Positions 1 through 9,679 of a stretch of 64,000 bases of DNA are shown here, piece after piece. The notes under the pieces were generated by a model that made no database searches, was not told the origin of the DNA, and saw nothing but the letters and a program-made list of their open reading frames with translations. Both the position numbers and the translations under genes were made by a program. Numbering within the stretch: the first letter of the stretch is position 1; every line of letters begins with the position of its first letter. The DNA is from Longimicrobium sp. (lineage in GTDB: Bacteria; Gemmatimonadota; Gemmatimonadetes; Longimicrobiales; Longimicrobiaceae), in assembly GCA_036387335.1 (NCBI GenBank), contig DASVTZ010000203.1, forward strand, positions 1 to 64,000, read 5' to 3'.

Positions 1-35
1 TCTGCGTCTCCGCGTCTCCGCGTCTCCGCGTGAGA
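1..35. repeat. Family D repeat fragment (CTCCGCGT units)
   Basis: Tandem copies of CTCCGCGT ending in GTGAGA. The same element occurs at 28977-29098, 32505-32622 and 40222-40282, where it forms imperfect inverted repeats. This copy is cut by the window edge. I see no coding potential in it. Confidence 0.7.
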
Positions 36-69
36 TTGCTGTTCCCGCGGAGCCGTGATACCCGAAAGG

Positions 70-99
70 TTGAGATTGGGGAGGGGGGGAGGTTATCTT
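70..99 (+). promoter_or_regulatory. Candidate sigma-70 promoter of tRNA-Leu
   Basis: TTGAGA at 70-75 matches the -35 consensus at five of six positions. TATCTT at 94-99 is a fair -10 with an 18-base spacer, and the tRNA begins 16 bases further on. The G-rich spacer makes this an inference from spacing and consensus only. Confidence 0.45.
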
Positions 100-114
100 G
101 TCGCGCCGGAGCGG

Positions 115-196
115 GCCCGCTTGGTGGAATCGGCAGACACAGCAGCCTTAGGAGCTGCCGCCGCAAGGCGTGGGGGTTCAAGTCCCTCAGCGGGCA
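115..196 (+). tRNA. tRNA-Leu (anticodon UAG)
   Basis: The acceptor stem GCCCGCT (115-121) pairs perfectly with AGCGGGC (189-195), followed by discriminator A. The anticodon stem GCAGC/GCTGC encloses loop CTTAGGA, giving anticodon UAG, which reads CUA/CUG-type leucine codons. The T arm carries GGTTCAAGTCC. A long variable arm is present, as expected for a class II leucine tRNA. The 3' CCA is not encoded. tig follows 72 bases downstream. Confidence 0.96.
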
Positions 197-268
197 TCCT
201 GCACAACACGCGTTTCCAGTTTTTTCCATCGTCGCCGTATTCAACCGTTTGCCGGATAAAAGCACGGA

Positions 269-1570
269 ATGGCCGCAGAGACTACTTCGCCCGACCTTCG
301 CATCGACGTCCAGCAGCCCGAGTCGTGGAGCCGCCGCCTGGCGGTGACCGTGCCGCGGGAACGCGTCAAGCGCATCCGCCAGAGCGTGGCGTCGCAGCTC
401 TCGCGCAACGTGCGCCTGCCCGGCTTCCGCAAGGGGAGCATCCCCGCGTCGCTGGTGGAGAAGCAGTTCGGGCCCGCCATCGAGCAGGAGACGGTGGACC
501 GGGTGATCCAGGAGAGCTACAAGGAGGTCCTGGAGAACGGCGACTTCCAGCCCATCACCCAGGGCGTGGTGGAGAACGTCCACTACCACCCGGGCGAGGA
601 CCTGACCTTCGAGGTCCACTTCGAGGTGCAGCCCGCCATCCAGATCACCAACACCGCCGGCTTCACCGTGCAGCGCCCCCCCGCCGAGGTCACCGACGCG
701 GACGTGGAGGGCGTGATCGAGCGCATCCGCGCCGAGCGCGGCACCGTGCGCGTGCTGGAAGAGGGCGTGGCGGACCAGGGCGACGAGGTGACGGTGGAGA
801 TCACCGATCTGGATGCCGATCCGGAAAGTGAGGACGCGGGCACTCGCCCCTTCCGCTTCACCCTGGGCGAGGGGCAGGCGATCCCCGACATCGAGGACGC
901 CATCCGCTCCCTGGCGCCCGGCGCCGACGGCGAGTTCACCGTGCGCTACCCCGCCGACTTCCCAGACGAGGAGCTGCGCGGCCGCGAGCAGCGCCTGCGC
1001 ATCGCCCTGCTCGAGCTGCGCCGCCGCGACCTTCCCGCCATGGACGACGCCTTCGCGCAGTCGCTGGGCGAGTTCGAGTCGGTGGACGCGCTGCGCGAGC
1101 GCATCCGCGCCGATCTGACGGCGGAGAAGCAGCGGAACGCCGAAGCGGAGATGCGGGCGGCGCTGGTGGAGCGCGTGCTGGCGGCGAACTCCTTCGAGGT
1201 TCCCCCCTCGATGGTGGACCGCTACCTGGGCTTCATGACGGGCGAGGCGCAGCAGGACCCCAAGAAGATGCCCAAGCGGACCCCCGAACAGGAGGAACGC
1301 TTCTCGCAGATGCGGCTGATGATGCGCCCGCAGGCCGAGGCCGCTCTCAAGCGGATGCTGGTGGTGGAGCACCTGGCCGACCGCGAGGGGCTGCGCGCCA
1401 CCTCCGACGAGGTGGACGCCCGGGTGGAGAAGCTGGCCGAGGAACACGGCATCTCGCCCAGCGACGCTTACATCCAGCTGGAGAAGGGCGGCCAGATCCA
1501 GGCGCTGGAGAGCGAGATCACCGAGGACAAGGTGTTCGAGTACCTCCGCTCGCAGAACACCGTCGCCTGA
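269..1570 (+). CDS. tig: Trigger factor, ribosome-associated chaperone
   Basis: 433 residues, the normal length for trigger factor, which binds the ribosome exit tunnel and folds nascent chains with peptidyl-prolyl isomerase activity. The ribosome-docking loop LPGFRKGSIP lies near residues 50-60 of the N-terminal domain. A central FKBP-like domain follows (about 150-240; Asp/Glu-rich, ending in LRIALLELRRRDLP), then a long helical C-terminal arm (about 250-430). The ATG at 269 opens the conserved N-terminal domain. The order tig-clpP-clpX on one strand is the classical arrangement in many bacteria. A G+C-rich hairpin in the 80-base gap to clpP has no clear U tract, so read-through is likely. 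Confidence 0.97.
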   Translation: MAAETTSPDLRIDVQQPESWSRRLAVTVPRERVKRIRQSVASQLSRNVRLPGFRKGSIPASLVEKQFGPAIEQETVDRVIQESYKEVLENGDFQPITQGVVENVHYHPGEDLTFEVHFEVQPAIQITNTAGFTVQRPPAEVTDADVEGVIERIRAERGTVRVLEEGVADQGDEVTVEITDLDADPESEDAGTRPFRFTLGEGQAIPDIEDAIRSLAPGADGEFTVRYPADFPDEELRGREQRLRIALLELRRRDLPAMDDAFAQSLGEFESVDALRERIRADLTAEKQRNAEAEMRAALVERVLAANSFEVPPSMVDRYLGFMTGEAQQDPKKMPKRTPEQEERFSQMRLMMRPQAEAALKRMLVVEHLADREGLRATSDEVDARVEKLAEEHGISPSDAYIQLEKGGQIQALESEITEDKVFEYLRSQNTVA

Positions 1571-1650
1571 AGCGGCGGGCGCACGCAGGGGCCGCCTCAC
1601 GGGGCGGCTCCGCAGCAACCCACCGTACTTTCATCAGCGCTTAAAGGGTC

Positions 1651-2280
1651 ATGGCCATCTATCCGCCGTACGTGATCGAACGCTCCAGCAGGGGTGAAAG
1701 GAGCTACGACATCTTTTCCCGCCTGCTGATGGACCGCATCGTCTTCCTGGGGAGCGGGATCAACGACGACGTCGCGAACATCATCATCGCGCAGCTCCTT
1801 TTTCTCCAGGCGGACAACCCGGAAAAGGACATCCACGTCTACATCAACTCGCCGGGTGGCTCGGTGTACGCGGGACTGGCGATCTACGACACGATGAAGT
1901 TCATGTCGTGCGACGTGAACACCTACTGCATGGGGCTGGCGGCGAGCATGGGGTCGTTCCTCCTGGCGGCGGGCACCAAGGGGAAGCGCTACTCCCTCCC
2001 CAACTCGCGGATCATGCTGCACCAGCCCTCGGGCGGAAGCCAGGGGACGGCGGCGGACATCGAGATCCAGGCGCGCGAGATCCTCTTCGTGCGCGAGCGG
2101 ATGAACCAGATCTACGCCGAGAACACGGGCCAGACGGTGGAGCGCATCGCCGAGGACCTGGACCGCGACCGCTTCATGTCGCCCGAGGAGGCGCTGGCGT
2201 ACGGGCTGATCGACCACGTGATCGCGCACGCGACCGAGGTGATTGATCCGCCGGTGCACGCGGAGACGGCAGGCGTCTGA
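1651..2280 (+). CDS. clpP: ATP-dependent Clp protease proteolytic subunit
   Basis: 209 residues. This is the serine peptidase that forms the double-heptamer chamber working with ClpX or ClpA in cytoplasmic proteolysis. The catalytic triad is readable: Ser99 in GLAASMGSF, His124 in IMLHQPSGG and Asp173 in LDRDRF. The oligomer-handle helix and the INSPGGSV substrate-binding strand are intact. The ATG at 1651 gives [10 protein letters not shown], with at most a very short propeptide. It lies between tig and clpX; a strong hairpin with a T run follows and may separate clpP from clpX expression. Confidence 0.97.
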   Translation: MAIYPPYVIERSSRGERSYDIFSRLLMDRIVFLGSGINDDVANIIIAQLLFLQADNPEKDIHVYINSPGGSVYAGLAIYDTMKFMSCDVNTYCMGLAASMGSFLLAAGTKGKRYSLPNSRIMLHQPSGGSQGTAADIEIQAREILFVRERMNQIYAENTGQTVERIAEDLDRDRFMSPEEALAYGLIDHVIAHATEVIDPPVHAETAGV

Positions 2281-2299
2281 TCCACACCCGCGGTCTCTC

Positions 2300-2343
2300 G
2301 CCCCCGCCGCCCTGACCGGCGGCGGGGGCCATATGGAATTTTT
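2300..2343 (+). terminator. Intrinsic-terminator-like hairpin between clpP and clpX
   Basis: A perfect 12-bp stem, GCCCCCGCCGCC (2300-2311) with GGCGGCGGGGGC (2318-2329), encloses a 6-base loop. A TTTTT tract (2339-2343) follows about nine bases after the stem. The spacing is looser than in an ideal terminator, so it may attenuate rather than stop transcription into clpX. Confidence 0.55.
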
Positions 2344-2367
2344 GAACCCCCGCGTTCCCCGGCCACC

Positions 2368-3609
<1,242 letters not shown>

Positions 3610-3945
3610 GGGCGCGGGCCCCCTCCCCCGCTCGTTCCTCGCGGCCCCTCCCCCAAAACAACCTGGGGGAGGGGCGAAAGGCCCTCTCCCGGCTCGTTCC
3701 TCGCTGCCCCTCTCCCAAACCGCTGGGAGAGGGGCGTATGCGTTGATCTCTGCGGACGGCGCGGACCTGGTAGGGGCGTGATTCATCACGCCCGTGGCCC
3801 GGCGCGGCTCCGCACCCCGCTTCTCGCACGCAGAACCGGTAGGGGCAGACCTGCGTGTCTGCCCACCCTTACCGCTACCCTGACCCTCGGCCTCGCGAAC
3901 CAATCCCGTAGGGGCGGCCCCGCGTGGCCGCCCGTGCCCGACTCC
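3610..3945. repeat. Interspersed palindromic repeats (families B and A)
   Basis: No gene lies here. At 3618-3735 two family B palindromes pair C-rich and G-rich arms (for example CCCCTCCCCC with GGGGGAGGGG). Three family A units starting GTAGGGGC then begin near 3770, 3839 and 3908. Each has a different palindromic core (GTGATTCATCAC; AGACCTGCGTGTCT; GGCCCCGCGTGGCC) and ends GCCC. The hairpins could terminate clpX transcription. Confidence 0.8.
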
Positions 3946-4045
3946 GCACCGCCCTCTGCGCCCCGGACGCCCCTACGCCTTGCGCGCGTCTTGCGGTACG
4001 CGACACTCCTGTGCGTTCGCAGGGCCAAACCTGGAATCGAGTGCA

Positions 4046-4705
4046 ATGAGAATTTTGTCAGTGGAGTTCGCAGGCGCCATCGGGCAAATCGGGCAGGCAC
4101 CGCCTGAGGTTGCGGTGGGCGCGCTGCAGGTGGCGTTCGCGGGTCGGTCTAATGTCGGCAAGTCGTCGCTGATCAACCGGCTGCTGGGGAGAACGCGGAC
4201 GGCGATCGCGCGCGTGTCGGCAGAGCCCGGCAAGACGCAGGAGATCAACTTCTACCAGGTGCGTGCGGACCTGGGCGAATTCGTGCTCGTGGACCTGCCA
4301 GGCTACGGATACGCCAAGGTTCCGCAGGGACTGCGCGAGAAGTGGAGGCCGCTGATCCACTCGTTCCTCACCCACAATCCGGATCTGCGCGGGGTCGTGC
4401 AGCTGGTGGATGTGCGCAATGGGCCCAGCGAGGACGATGTGCGCTCCGTCGACTACCTGGCGGAGCTCGGCATTCCCGTGCTGTTCGTGCTCACCAAAGT
4501 CGACAAGCTCAACAGCCGCGAAAAGGGAAAGCTGATCCCCAAGGCGATCCAGACGCTTGGCGTGGACGCGGACCAGGTGATCCTCTTCTCCGCCACCAAG
4601 GGGACCGGCCGCGACGAGTTGATGGAGACGCTCGCCTCACTGCTCTTTCCAGATGCCACAGGCGAGGCGGGGGAGGACGTCGAGGAGCAAGAGACGGAAG
4701 AGTGA
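4046..4705 (+). CDS. engB: Ribosome biogenesis GTP-binding protein YihA/YsxC
   Basis: 219 residues from the ATG at 4046. An upstream in-frame ATG at 3980 would add 22 residues with no family similarity, so the shorter start is preferred. This small TRAFAC-class GTPase is needed for large ribosomal subunit assembly. Motifs: G1 GRSNVGKS (33-40), G2 Thr64 in PGKT, G3 DLPG (83-86), G4 TKVD (150-153) and G5 SATKG (182-186). The acidic tail (about 205-219, Glu-rich) is a little longer than usual. A strong terminator follows immediately. Confidence 0.95.
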   Translation: MRILSVEFAGAIGQIGQAPPEVAVGALQVAFAGRSNVGKSSLINRLLGRTRTAIARVSAEPGKTQEINFYQVRADLGEFVLVDLPGYGYAKVPQGLREKWRPLIHSFLTHNPDLRGVVQLVDVRNGPSEDDVRSVDYLAELGIPVLFVLTKVDKLNSREKGKLIPKAIQTLGVDADQVILFSATKGTGRDELMETLASLLFPDATGEAGEDVEEQETEE

Positions 4706-4719
4706 TGCGGCGCGGAACG

Positions 4720-4757
4720 AAGAGGCCGGTGCGAGCCAACGCTCGCACCGGCCTCTT
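4720..4757 (+). terminator. Intrinsic terminator after engB
   Basis: A perfect 17-bp stem, AAGAGGCCGGTGCGAGC (4720-4736) with GCTCGCACCGGCCTCTT (4741-4757), encloses a 4-base loop. It sits 14 bases after the engB stop and ends in a short T-rich run. The A-rich opposite side may let it also serve the small minus-strand gene that ends at 4781. Confidence 0.88.
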
Positions 4758-4780
4758 TGCGCTTCACCGAGGCGCGACGA

Positions 4781-4867
4781 TCAGCCGCCGCAGGTGAAGA
4801 CCAGGCAGCCGGGAAGGAAAGCGATGGCCGCGAGGAGTGCGAGGCGATAAAGCTTGCGAGTATTCAT
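4781..4867 (-). CDS. Possible 28-residue lipoprotein
   Basis: This short frame encodes a basic start (MNTRKLYR), a hydrophobic stretch (LALLAAIAF) and a lipobox LPGC with Cys21, leaving only eight mature residues including a second Cys. It resembles a minimal bacterial entericidin-like or lipoprotein peptide, but I cannot assign a family. There is no clear Shine-Dalgarno sequence. It lies between the engB terminator and the SGNH hydrolase on the same strand as the latter. It could be chance. Confidence 0.35.
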   Translation of the reverse strand: MNTRKLYRLALLAAIAFLPGCLVFTCGG

Positions 4868-4935
4868 CGGCCGCTCGGTTCGAGGGATCACGGTTGACGC
4901 ACCGCCACTGGCGCAAAGAGCAAGCCCGCCCGCGT

Positions 4936-5571
4936 TCAGCCGAAGATCGCGGTGCGCTTGCGGGTGAAGTCGTGCTCCGCGAGCAGCGTGGCGATGGCGG
5001 ATACCATCTTCTCGCCGCCGATGACGGAGGGCTCGATGGGGTTGGCGAAGTCCTCGTCGGAGGCGCAGATGGAGCGGAGCTCGAGGACGGGGACGCCCGC
5101 TTCCACGGCGACGCGCAGGATGGCGTCGTTGAAGATGGTGAGGCCGAGGGCGGCGTAGCGGCGCTCTTCCGGGTCCGGGAAGACCGGGTTGTAGACGGTG
5201 CACACCGCGGTCGGCAGGCCGCGCGCGAGCACCTCGCCGAGCATGGTGCGGTAGCGGGCCTCGAAGGGAGCCACGACGTCGCCCAGCATCGCCAGGCCAG
5301 CGCCGACGGTGCGGGCGCCGCGGTAGAGCACGTCCACGCTGCCGAGCGCGTCGTTGCCGCCGGCGCTGACCACCAGGTGCGTGGCGTCGGGCGGGATGCG
5401 GGCGATCTGTCGGCGAACGCCCTCCGTAACCGCGCCGTCAACCGCCACGAGGGTCGCCTGCCAGCCGTCGGGACCCAGCCGGTCGCGCGCCTGCCGCACC
5501 ACGTCCGGCCCGCCGCGCACGTAGGCGGCGTTGTCGAACACCGAATCTCCCATCAACACCAGGTGCGGCAT
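4936..5571 (-). CDS. SGNH/GDSL-type hydrolase
   Basis: 211 residues from the ATG at 5571. Block I is MGDSVFDN with nucleophile Ser10; block III is SAGGNDAL (about 69-76), whose Asn completes the oxyanion hole. The C-terminal part (FANPIEPSVIGGEKM) follows the pattern of GDSL proteins in which the final Asp/His block is not a simple DxxH. There is no signal peptide, so a cytoplasmic esterase or acyl hydrolase is likely; the substrate is unknown. The start lies two bases after the stop of the upstream membrane protein (5574-5996), so the two are probably co-transcribed. Confidence 0.85.
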   Translation of the reverse strand: MPHLVLMGDSVFDNAAYVRGGPDVVRQARDRLGPDGWQATLVAVDGAVTEGVRRQIARIPPDATHLVVSAGGNDALGSVDVLYRGARTVGAGLAMLGDVVAPFEARYRTMLGEVLARGLPTAVCTVYNPVFPDPEERRYAALGLTIFNDAILRVAVEAGVPVLELRSICASDEDFANPIEPSVIGGEKMVSAIATLLAEHDFTRKRTAIFG

Positions 5572-5573
5572 CG

Positions 5574-5996
5574 TCAGTCCAGCGGCGGGGCAAAGGGTGC
5601 GGGGAGCAGAAAGGAGCCGCCCTCCTCGCCCTCGTCCGGCACGTCGATCAGCCCCAGGAGCTGCAGGTGCCGGCGGCGCAGGCGGTTGGCGGCGAGGCGG
5701 GCTTCCTCCTCGGTGGCGCCGAAGCCTTCCCACGCCCACGCCTTCTCGTGCGCCGGGGCGCTGACCCACGGCGAGCCCGCGCCGTGGATGCGCGGCGAGC
5801 GCCAGGGGTGCCCAAAGGGGTCGAGGTAGGTGCCGAGCACGCCGCCCTCGCGGTCCAGCACCACGCCCCACGCGCCGCCCCGGCTCGCCCGCCGCCTGCG
5901 GAGTCCGCTCCAGGCGCGCGGCACGTAGTCGAAGAGGACGACGACCGACGAGAGCAGCGCCAGCCCGACCATCACTCCAAAGATCAAGTCACGCAT
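5574..5996 (-). CDS. Hypothetical protein with one N-terminal membrane segment
   Basis: 140 residues from the ATG at 5996, preceded by an AGAGGGA ribosome-binding site seven bases upstream. A longer reading from 6098 would add 34 residues with no membrane-protein character. Residues 4-22 form a transmembrane helix followed by an Arg-rich stretch (LRRRRASRG), so the C terminus is probably cytoplasmic. The rest includes a WEGFGATEEEARLAANRLRR helix. I recognise no family. It forms an operon with the SGNH hydrolase downstream. Confidence 0.75.
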   Translation of the reverse strand: MRDLIFGVMVGLALLSSVVVLFDYVPRAWSGLRRRRASRGGAWGVVLDREGGVLGTYLDPFGHPWRSPRIHGAGSPWVSAPAHEKAWAWEGFGATEEEARLAANRLRRRHLQLLGLIDVPDEGEEGGSFLLPAPFAPPLD

Positions 5997-6299
5997 CCCA
6001 CATCCCTCTGCGCATCCCGTGCAGGCGCATACCGCGCCGTGGACTGGAGATAAACCCCGTGCCGCGATCCGTTCCCGCGTGTGCGGGCCGGGGGGCATCG
6101 GGGTCTACGGTGTGGACGCGTGAGAGGTTGCACGGGTCACCGGGGGACGGGGTTGCAGGGGATGGCGGCTAGCCTACAACGACTGTGGCCGGCGGTTTCT
6201 GCCCGCTGGTCCGCATCCCTAATCGTTCGCGCGCGGCACGCGGGTTGCCCCCGCTCCCGGCCTCACACGGGACGGGAGGGCGACGTGGAGGGTGGACAG
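5997..6299. other. Divergent intergenic region
   Basis: About 300 bases between the minus-strand membrane protein and the plus-strand alpha-glucosidase. It must hold both promoters, but I see no convincing -35/-10 pair, no repeat family and no believable gene. The glucosidase frame is open back to 6081, without family similarity. Confidence 0.5.
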
Positions 6300-7937
6300 A
6301 TGCGAGCCGGCGGCGATCCGCAAGAATCCGCGGGGACGGGGGTGCAGGGGAGCGGCGAGCATCCGTGGTGGAAGCGCGGCGTCATCTACCAGATCTACCC
6401 GCGCTCGTATCAGGACACCGACGGCGACGGGGTGGGAGACTTGGCGGGAATCCAGGCGCGGCTCGACTACCTGACGTGGCTCGGGGTGGACGCGACGTGG
6501 ATCTCGCCCTTTTACCCGTCGCCGATGGTGGACTTCGGGTACGACGTGACGGACCACCGCGGCGTCGATCCCCGTTTCGGGACGCTGGACGACTTCGACG
6601 CGCTGGTGGCGGCGGCGCACGCGCGCGGGCTGCGCGTGATCCTCGACTACATCCCCAACCACACCTCCGACCAGCACCCGTGGTTCGTGGAGTCGCGCCG
6701 CTCCCGCGACGATCCCAGGCGCGACTGGTACATCTGGCGCGATCCGGCGCCCGGCGGCGGGGTGCCCAACAACTGGCAGAGCGCGTTCGGCGGGAGCGCC
6801 TGGACGCTGGACGAGGCTACGGGGCAGTACTACCTGCACTCCTTCCTTCGCGAGCAGCCGGACCTCAACTGGCGCAACCCGCTGGTGGAGGCGGAGATGC
6901 TGGAGGTGATCCGCTTCTGGATGGAGCGCGGCGTGGACGGCGTGCGCGTGGACGCGGTGCAAAAGGTGATCAAGGACGAGGCGCTCCGCGACGACCCGCC
7001 CAACCCGGACTACCGGCCCGGCGAGGACGACCCGTACGACGCCTACCTCCGCATCCTCTCCGGCGACCGGCCGGAGGTGCACGACGTGATCGCCCGCATG
7101 CGCCGCGTGACCGACGCGTATCCCGGGCGCGTGCTGATCGGCGAGATCTACAATGCCATCGAGCGGCTGATGCCGTACTACGGGCGCGACGGCGGCGGCT
7201 GCCACTTCCCTTACAACTTCCAGCTCATCAAGCTGCCGTGGGACGCGCGCACCATCGACGCGGCCATACGGCGCTACGAGGCGCTCCTTCCGTCCGGCGC
7301 GTGGCCCAACTGGGTCCTCGGCAATCACGACCGCCACCGCATCGCCAGCCGCGTGGGCCCGGCGCAGGCACGCGTCGCGGCGATGCTCCTCCTGACCCTG
7401 CGCGGCACACCCACGCTGTACTACGGCGACGAGATCGGGATGCGCGACGTGCCCATTCCGCCCGAGCGGGTGCAGGATCCGTGGGAGAAGAACCTCCCCG
7501 GCCAGGGCCTCGGCCGCGACCCCGAGCGCACGCCCATGCAATGGGACGCATCGCCAGGCGCCGGCTTCACGACGGGCGAGCCGTGGCTGCCGCTGGGCGA
7601 CTTCGCGCGGACCAACGTCGAGGCCCAGCGCGACGATCCGGCATCGCTCCTCTCCCTCCACCGCCGCCTGATTGCGCTGCGCCGCGCCGAGCCCGCGCTC
7701 TCGCTGGGCGGCTGGACGCCGGTGGATGCGGAAGGCGACGTGCTGGCCTACGTCCGTTCGGGCGATGACGCGCGGTTCCTAGTGGCGCTCAACCTGGGCC
7801 CGTCACCCGCGCGCCTCGCGGGCGCCTGGTCGGGCGAGATCGCCGTCTCCACGCACCCGGACGCGGATGGGAGGGCGGTGAGCGGGGCCGTGGAGCTGCG
7901 CGGGGACGAAGGAATCGCTGTGCGGCTCCGGGCGTAG
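6300..7937 (+). CDS. GH13 alpha-glucosidase
   Basis: 545 residues from the ATG at 6300, which has GGAGG upstream. The glycoside hydrolase family 13 TIM barrel starts at WWKRGVIYQIYPRS. Conserved regions: I DYIPNH (116-121), II GVRVDAV with nucleophile Asp218, III IGEIY with acid/base Glu282, and IV GNHDRHR with Asp344. QPDLNW and the calcium-type DTDGDGVGD loop place it among oligo-1,6-glucosidase/alpha-glucosidase enzymes rather than trehalose synthase. There is no signal peptide, so it should act on imported oligosaccharides in the cytoplasm. The erythromycin-esterase-family gene follows 53 bases later. Confidence 0.93.
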   Translation: MRAGGDPQESAGTGVQGSGEHPWWKRGVIYQIYPRSYQDTDGDGVGDLAGIQARLDYLTWLGVDATWISPFYPSPMVDFGYDVTDHRGVDPRFGTLDDFDALVAAAHARGLRVILDYIPNHTSDQHPWFVESRRSRDDPRRDWYIWRDPAPGGGVPNNWQSAFGGSAWTLDEATGQYYLHSFLREQPDLNWRNPLVEAEMLEVIRFWMERGVDGVRVDAVQKVIKDEALRDDPPNPDYRPGEDDPYDAYLRILSGDRPEVHDVIARMRRVTDAYPGRVLIGEIYNAIERLMPYYGRDGGGCHFPYNFQLIKLPWDARTIDAAIRRYEALLPSGAWPNWVLGNHDRHRIASRVGPAQARVAAMLLLTLRGTPTLYYGDEIGMRDVPIPPERVQDPWEKNLPGQGLGRDPERTPMQWDASPGAGFTTGEPWLPLGDFARTNVEAQRDDPASLLSLHRRLIALRRAEPALSLGGWTPVDAEGDVLAYVRSGDDARFLVALNLGPSPARLAGAWSGEIAVSTHPDADGRAVSGAVELRGDEGIAVRLRA

Positions 7938-7990
7938 AACCTGCGCACCCACGCCCCGTTTTTCAGCGACACGAACCCGGGGGAGAACGA

Positions 7991-9295
7991 ATGTCCACGC
8001 AGGCTCTGGTCGACGCGGTGGGGCGCCACGCCCGGCCGCTCCGAGACGATGCGGATCTGGACCCGCTGATGGAGCGCATCGGCGACGCGCGCGTCGTGCT
8101 GCTGGGCGAGGCGTCGCACGGCACCTCGGAGTTCTACACCTGGCGCCACCGCATCAGCCGGCGCCTGGTGGAGGAGAAGGGCTTCCACTTCATCGCCGTG
8201 GAGGGCGACTGGCCGGACTGCTACCTGGTCAACCGCTACGCCAAGGGGCTCCCCGCCGGCGGCACGACCGCGCGCGAGGTGCTGCATGCCTTCTCCCGCT
8301 GGCCCACCTGGATGTGGGCGAACGAGGAGGTAGTCGCGCTGGCGGAATGGATGCGCTCCCACAACGCCAGTGTCGCCGAGGAGCGGCGCGTCGGCTTCTA
8401 CGGGCTGGACGTGTACTCGCTGTGGGACTCGATGGACGTCGTTACGCGCTACCTCGAAAAGGTGGACCCGCAGCTCGCGGCCCGGGCGCGCGGCTCGTAC
8501 GGCTGCTTCGACCCGTACGAGCAGGACGTGCAGGAGTACGCGATGGCGACCGCCCTCGTCCCCACCGACTGCGAGGACGAGGTGGTGCAGATCCTCGGGG
8601 AGATGCGGGCAAAGGGGCCGGACTACGAGGAGGAGGGGCGCGAGGCCTTCTTCAACGCCGAGCAGAACGCGCTGGTCGCCCTGAACGCGGAGCGCTACTA
8701 CCGCACGATGGTGCGCGGCGGCTCGGCGTCGTGGAACGTGCGCGACACCCACATGATCGAGACGCTGGAGCGCCTGCTGGAGCACCACGGCCCCGGCTCG
8801 AAGGCGATCGTCTGGGAGCACAACACGCACGTGGGCGACGCCCGCGCGACGGACATGGCGCGTGCCGGAATGGTCAACGTGGGGCAGCTCGCGCGCGAGC
8901 GGTGGGGCGAACAGGTCGTGATCGCCGGCTTCTCGTCCTACGCCGGCTCCGTGATCGCGGGGCAGCAGTGGGGCGCGCCCATGCAGCGCATGCCCGTGCC
9001 CGAGGCGCGCGAAGGGAGCTGGGAGCGCATCTTCCACGACGCCGGCGCCGAGGACAAGCTGGTGATGGTGGAGGATCTGGACGAGGTGGAGGGCGGTCTG
9101 GACCCGCGCGGGCACCGGGCCATCGGGGTGGTCTACAACCCGCACGCGGAGCGCTTCGGCAACTACGTCTCCACCGTGATGCCGTACCGCTACGATGCCA
9201 TACTCTACATCGACCGCTCCACCGCGCTGCGCCCCCTGCACCTGGAGCCGCGCGAGGACCGGGAGCCGGCGGATACGTTTCCATCGGGAATGTGA
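7991..9295 (+). CDS. Erythromycin esterase family protein
   Basis: 434 residues; the ATG has GGGGGAGAA upstream. It matches the EreA-like/succinoglycan-biosynthesis family. Readable motifs are LLGEASHGTSEF near residue 40 with the conserved Glu and His, AVEGDWPDC near 75, and WEHNTHVGDARATDM near 275, whose His is a family active-site residue. Most chromosomal members have no shown role in macrolide resistance. Position after the glucosidase suggests co-transcription, but gives no substrate. No signal peptide is seen. Confidence 0.88.
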   Translation: MSTQALVDAVGRHARPLRDDADLDPLMERIGDARVVLLGEASHGTSEFYTWRHRISRRLVEEKGFHFIAVEGDWPDCYLVNRYAKGLPAGGTTAREVLHAFSRWPTWMWANEEVVALAEWMRSHNASVAEERRVGFYGLDVYSLWDSMDVVTRYLEKVDPQLAARARGSYGCFDPYEQDVQEYAMATALVPTDCEDEVVQILGEMRAKGPDYEEEGREAFFNAEQNALVALNAERYYRTMVRGGSASWNVRDTHMIETLERLLEHHGPGSKAIVWEHNTHVGDARATDMARAGMVNVGQLARERWGEQVVIAGFSSYAGSVIAGQQWGAPMQRMPVPEAREGSWERIFHDAGAEDKLVMVEDLDEVEGGLDPRGHRAIGVVYNPHAERFGNYVSTVMPYRYDAILYIDRSTALRPLHLEPREDREPADTFPSGM

Positions 9296-9679
9296 GGAGG
9301 GCCCCCTCCCCCCGGCCCCCTCCCCCGCCTGCGGGGGCGCAGGGCGGGTGAGGGGGAGAACTGCCGTATGCGCTTCGCACAAAACCCGGTAGGGGCGCGA
9401 TTCATCGCGCCCACCCTCGCCCCCGCCTCGACCACTGCCCACGCACACCCGAACCCGGTAGGGGCCGCCCCATGTGGCTGCCCGTGCCCGCCGCGGCTCC
9501 GTCCTCCGCGATCGCGCACCCCTGCCAGGGCGGCGAAGACCTGCGCGGCGGCGGGCACGGGCGCGATAAATCGCGCCCCTACAGGATGCGGACGATTCGC
9601 ATGGATGCATGCAAACACCCCCTCCCCCAGGCAGTTATGGGGGAGGGGGATGCGTCGCGGAGCGACGCTGGGGGTGGGG
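9296..9679. repeat. Interspersed repeats (families B and A)
   Basis: No gene. Family B C-rich/G-rich palindromes lie at 9299-9362 and 9617-9690, the latter running a few bases into the end of the receiver gene. Family A units begin near 9389 (GCGATTCATCGC core) and 9459 (GCC...GGC core), and an inverted one lies near 9555-9585 (GCGATAAATCGC core). They separate two convergent genes. Confidence 0.78.

Noticed and set aside
3770-3940. Regularly spaced repeats as a CRISPR array
   Set aside because: Units are palindromic with different cores, irregular spacing and no unique spacers of constant length; no cas genes are present.
7991-9295. Macrolide resistance gene
   Set aside because: Only family-level similarity to erythromycin esterases; chromosomal members are common and no mobile context is present.
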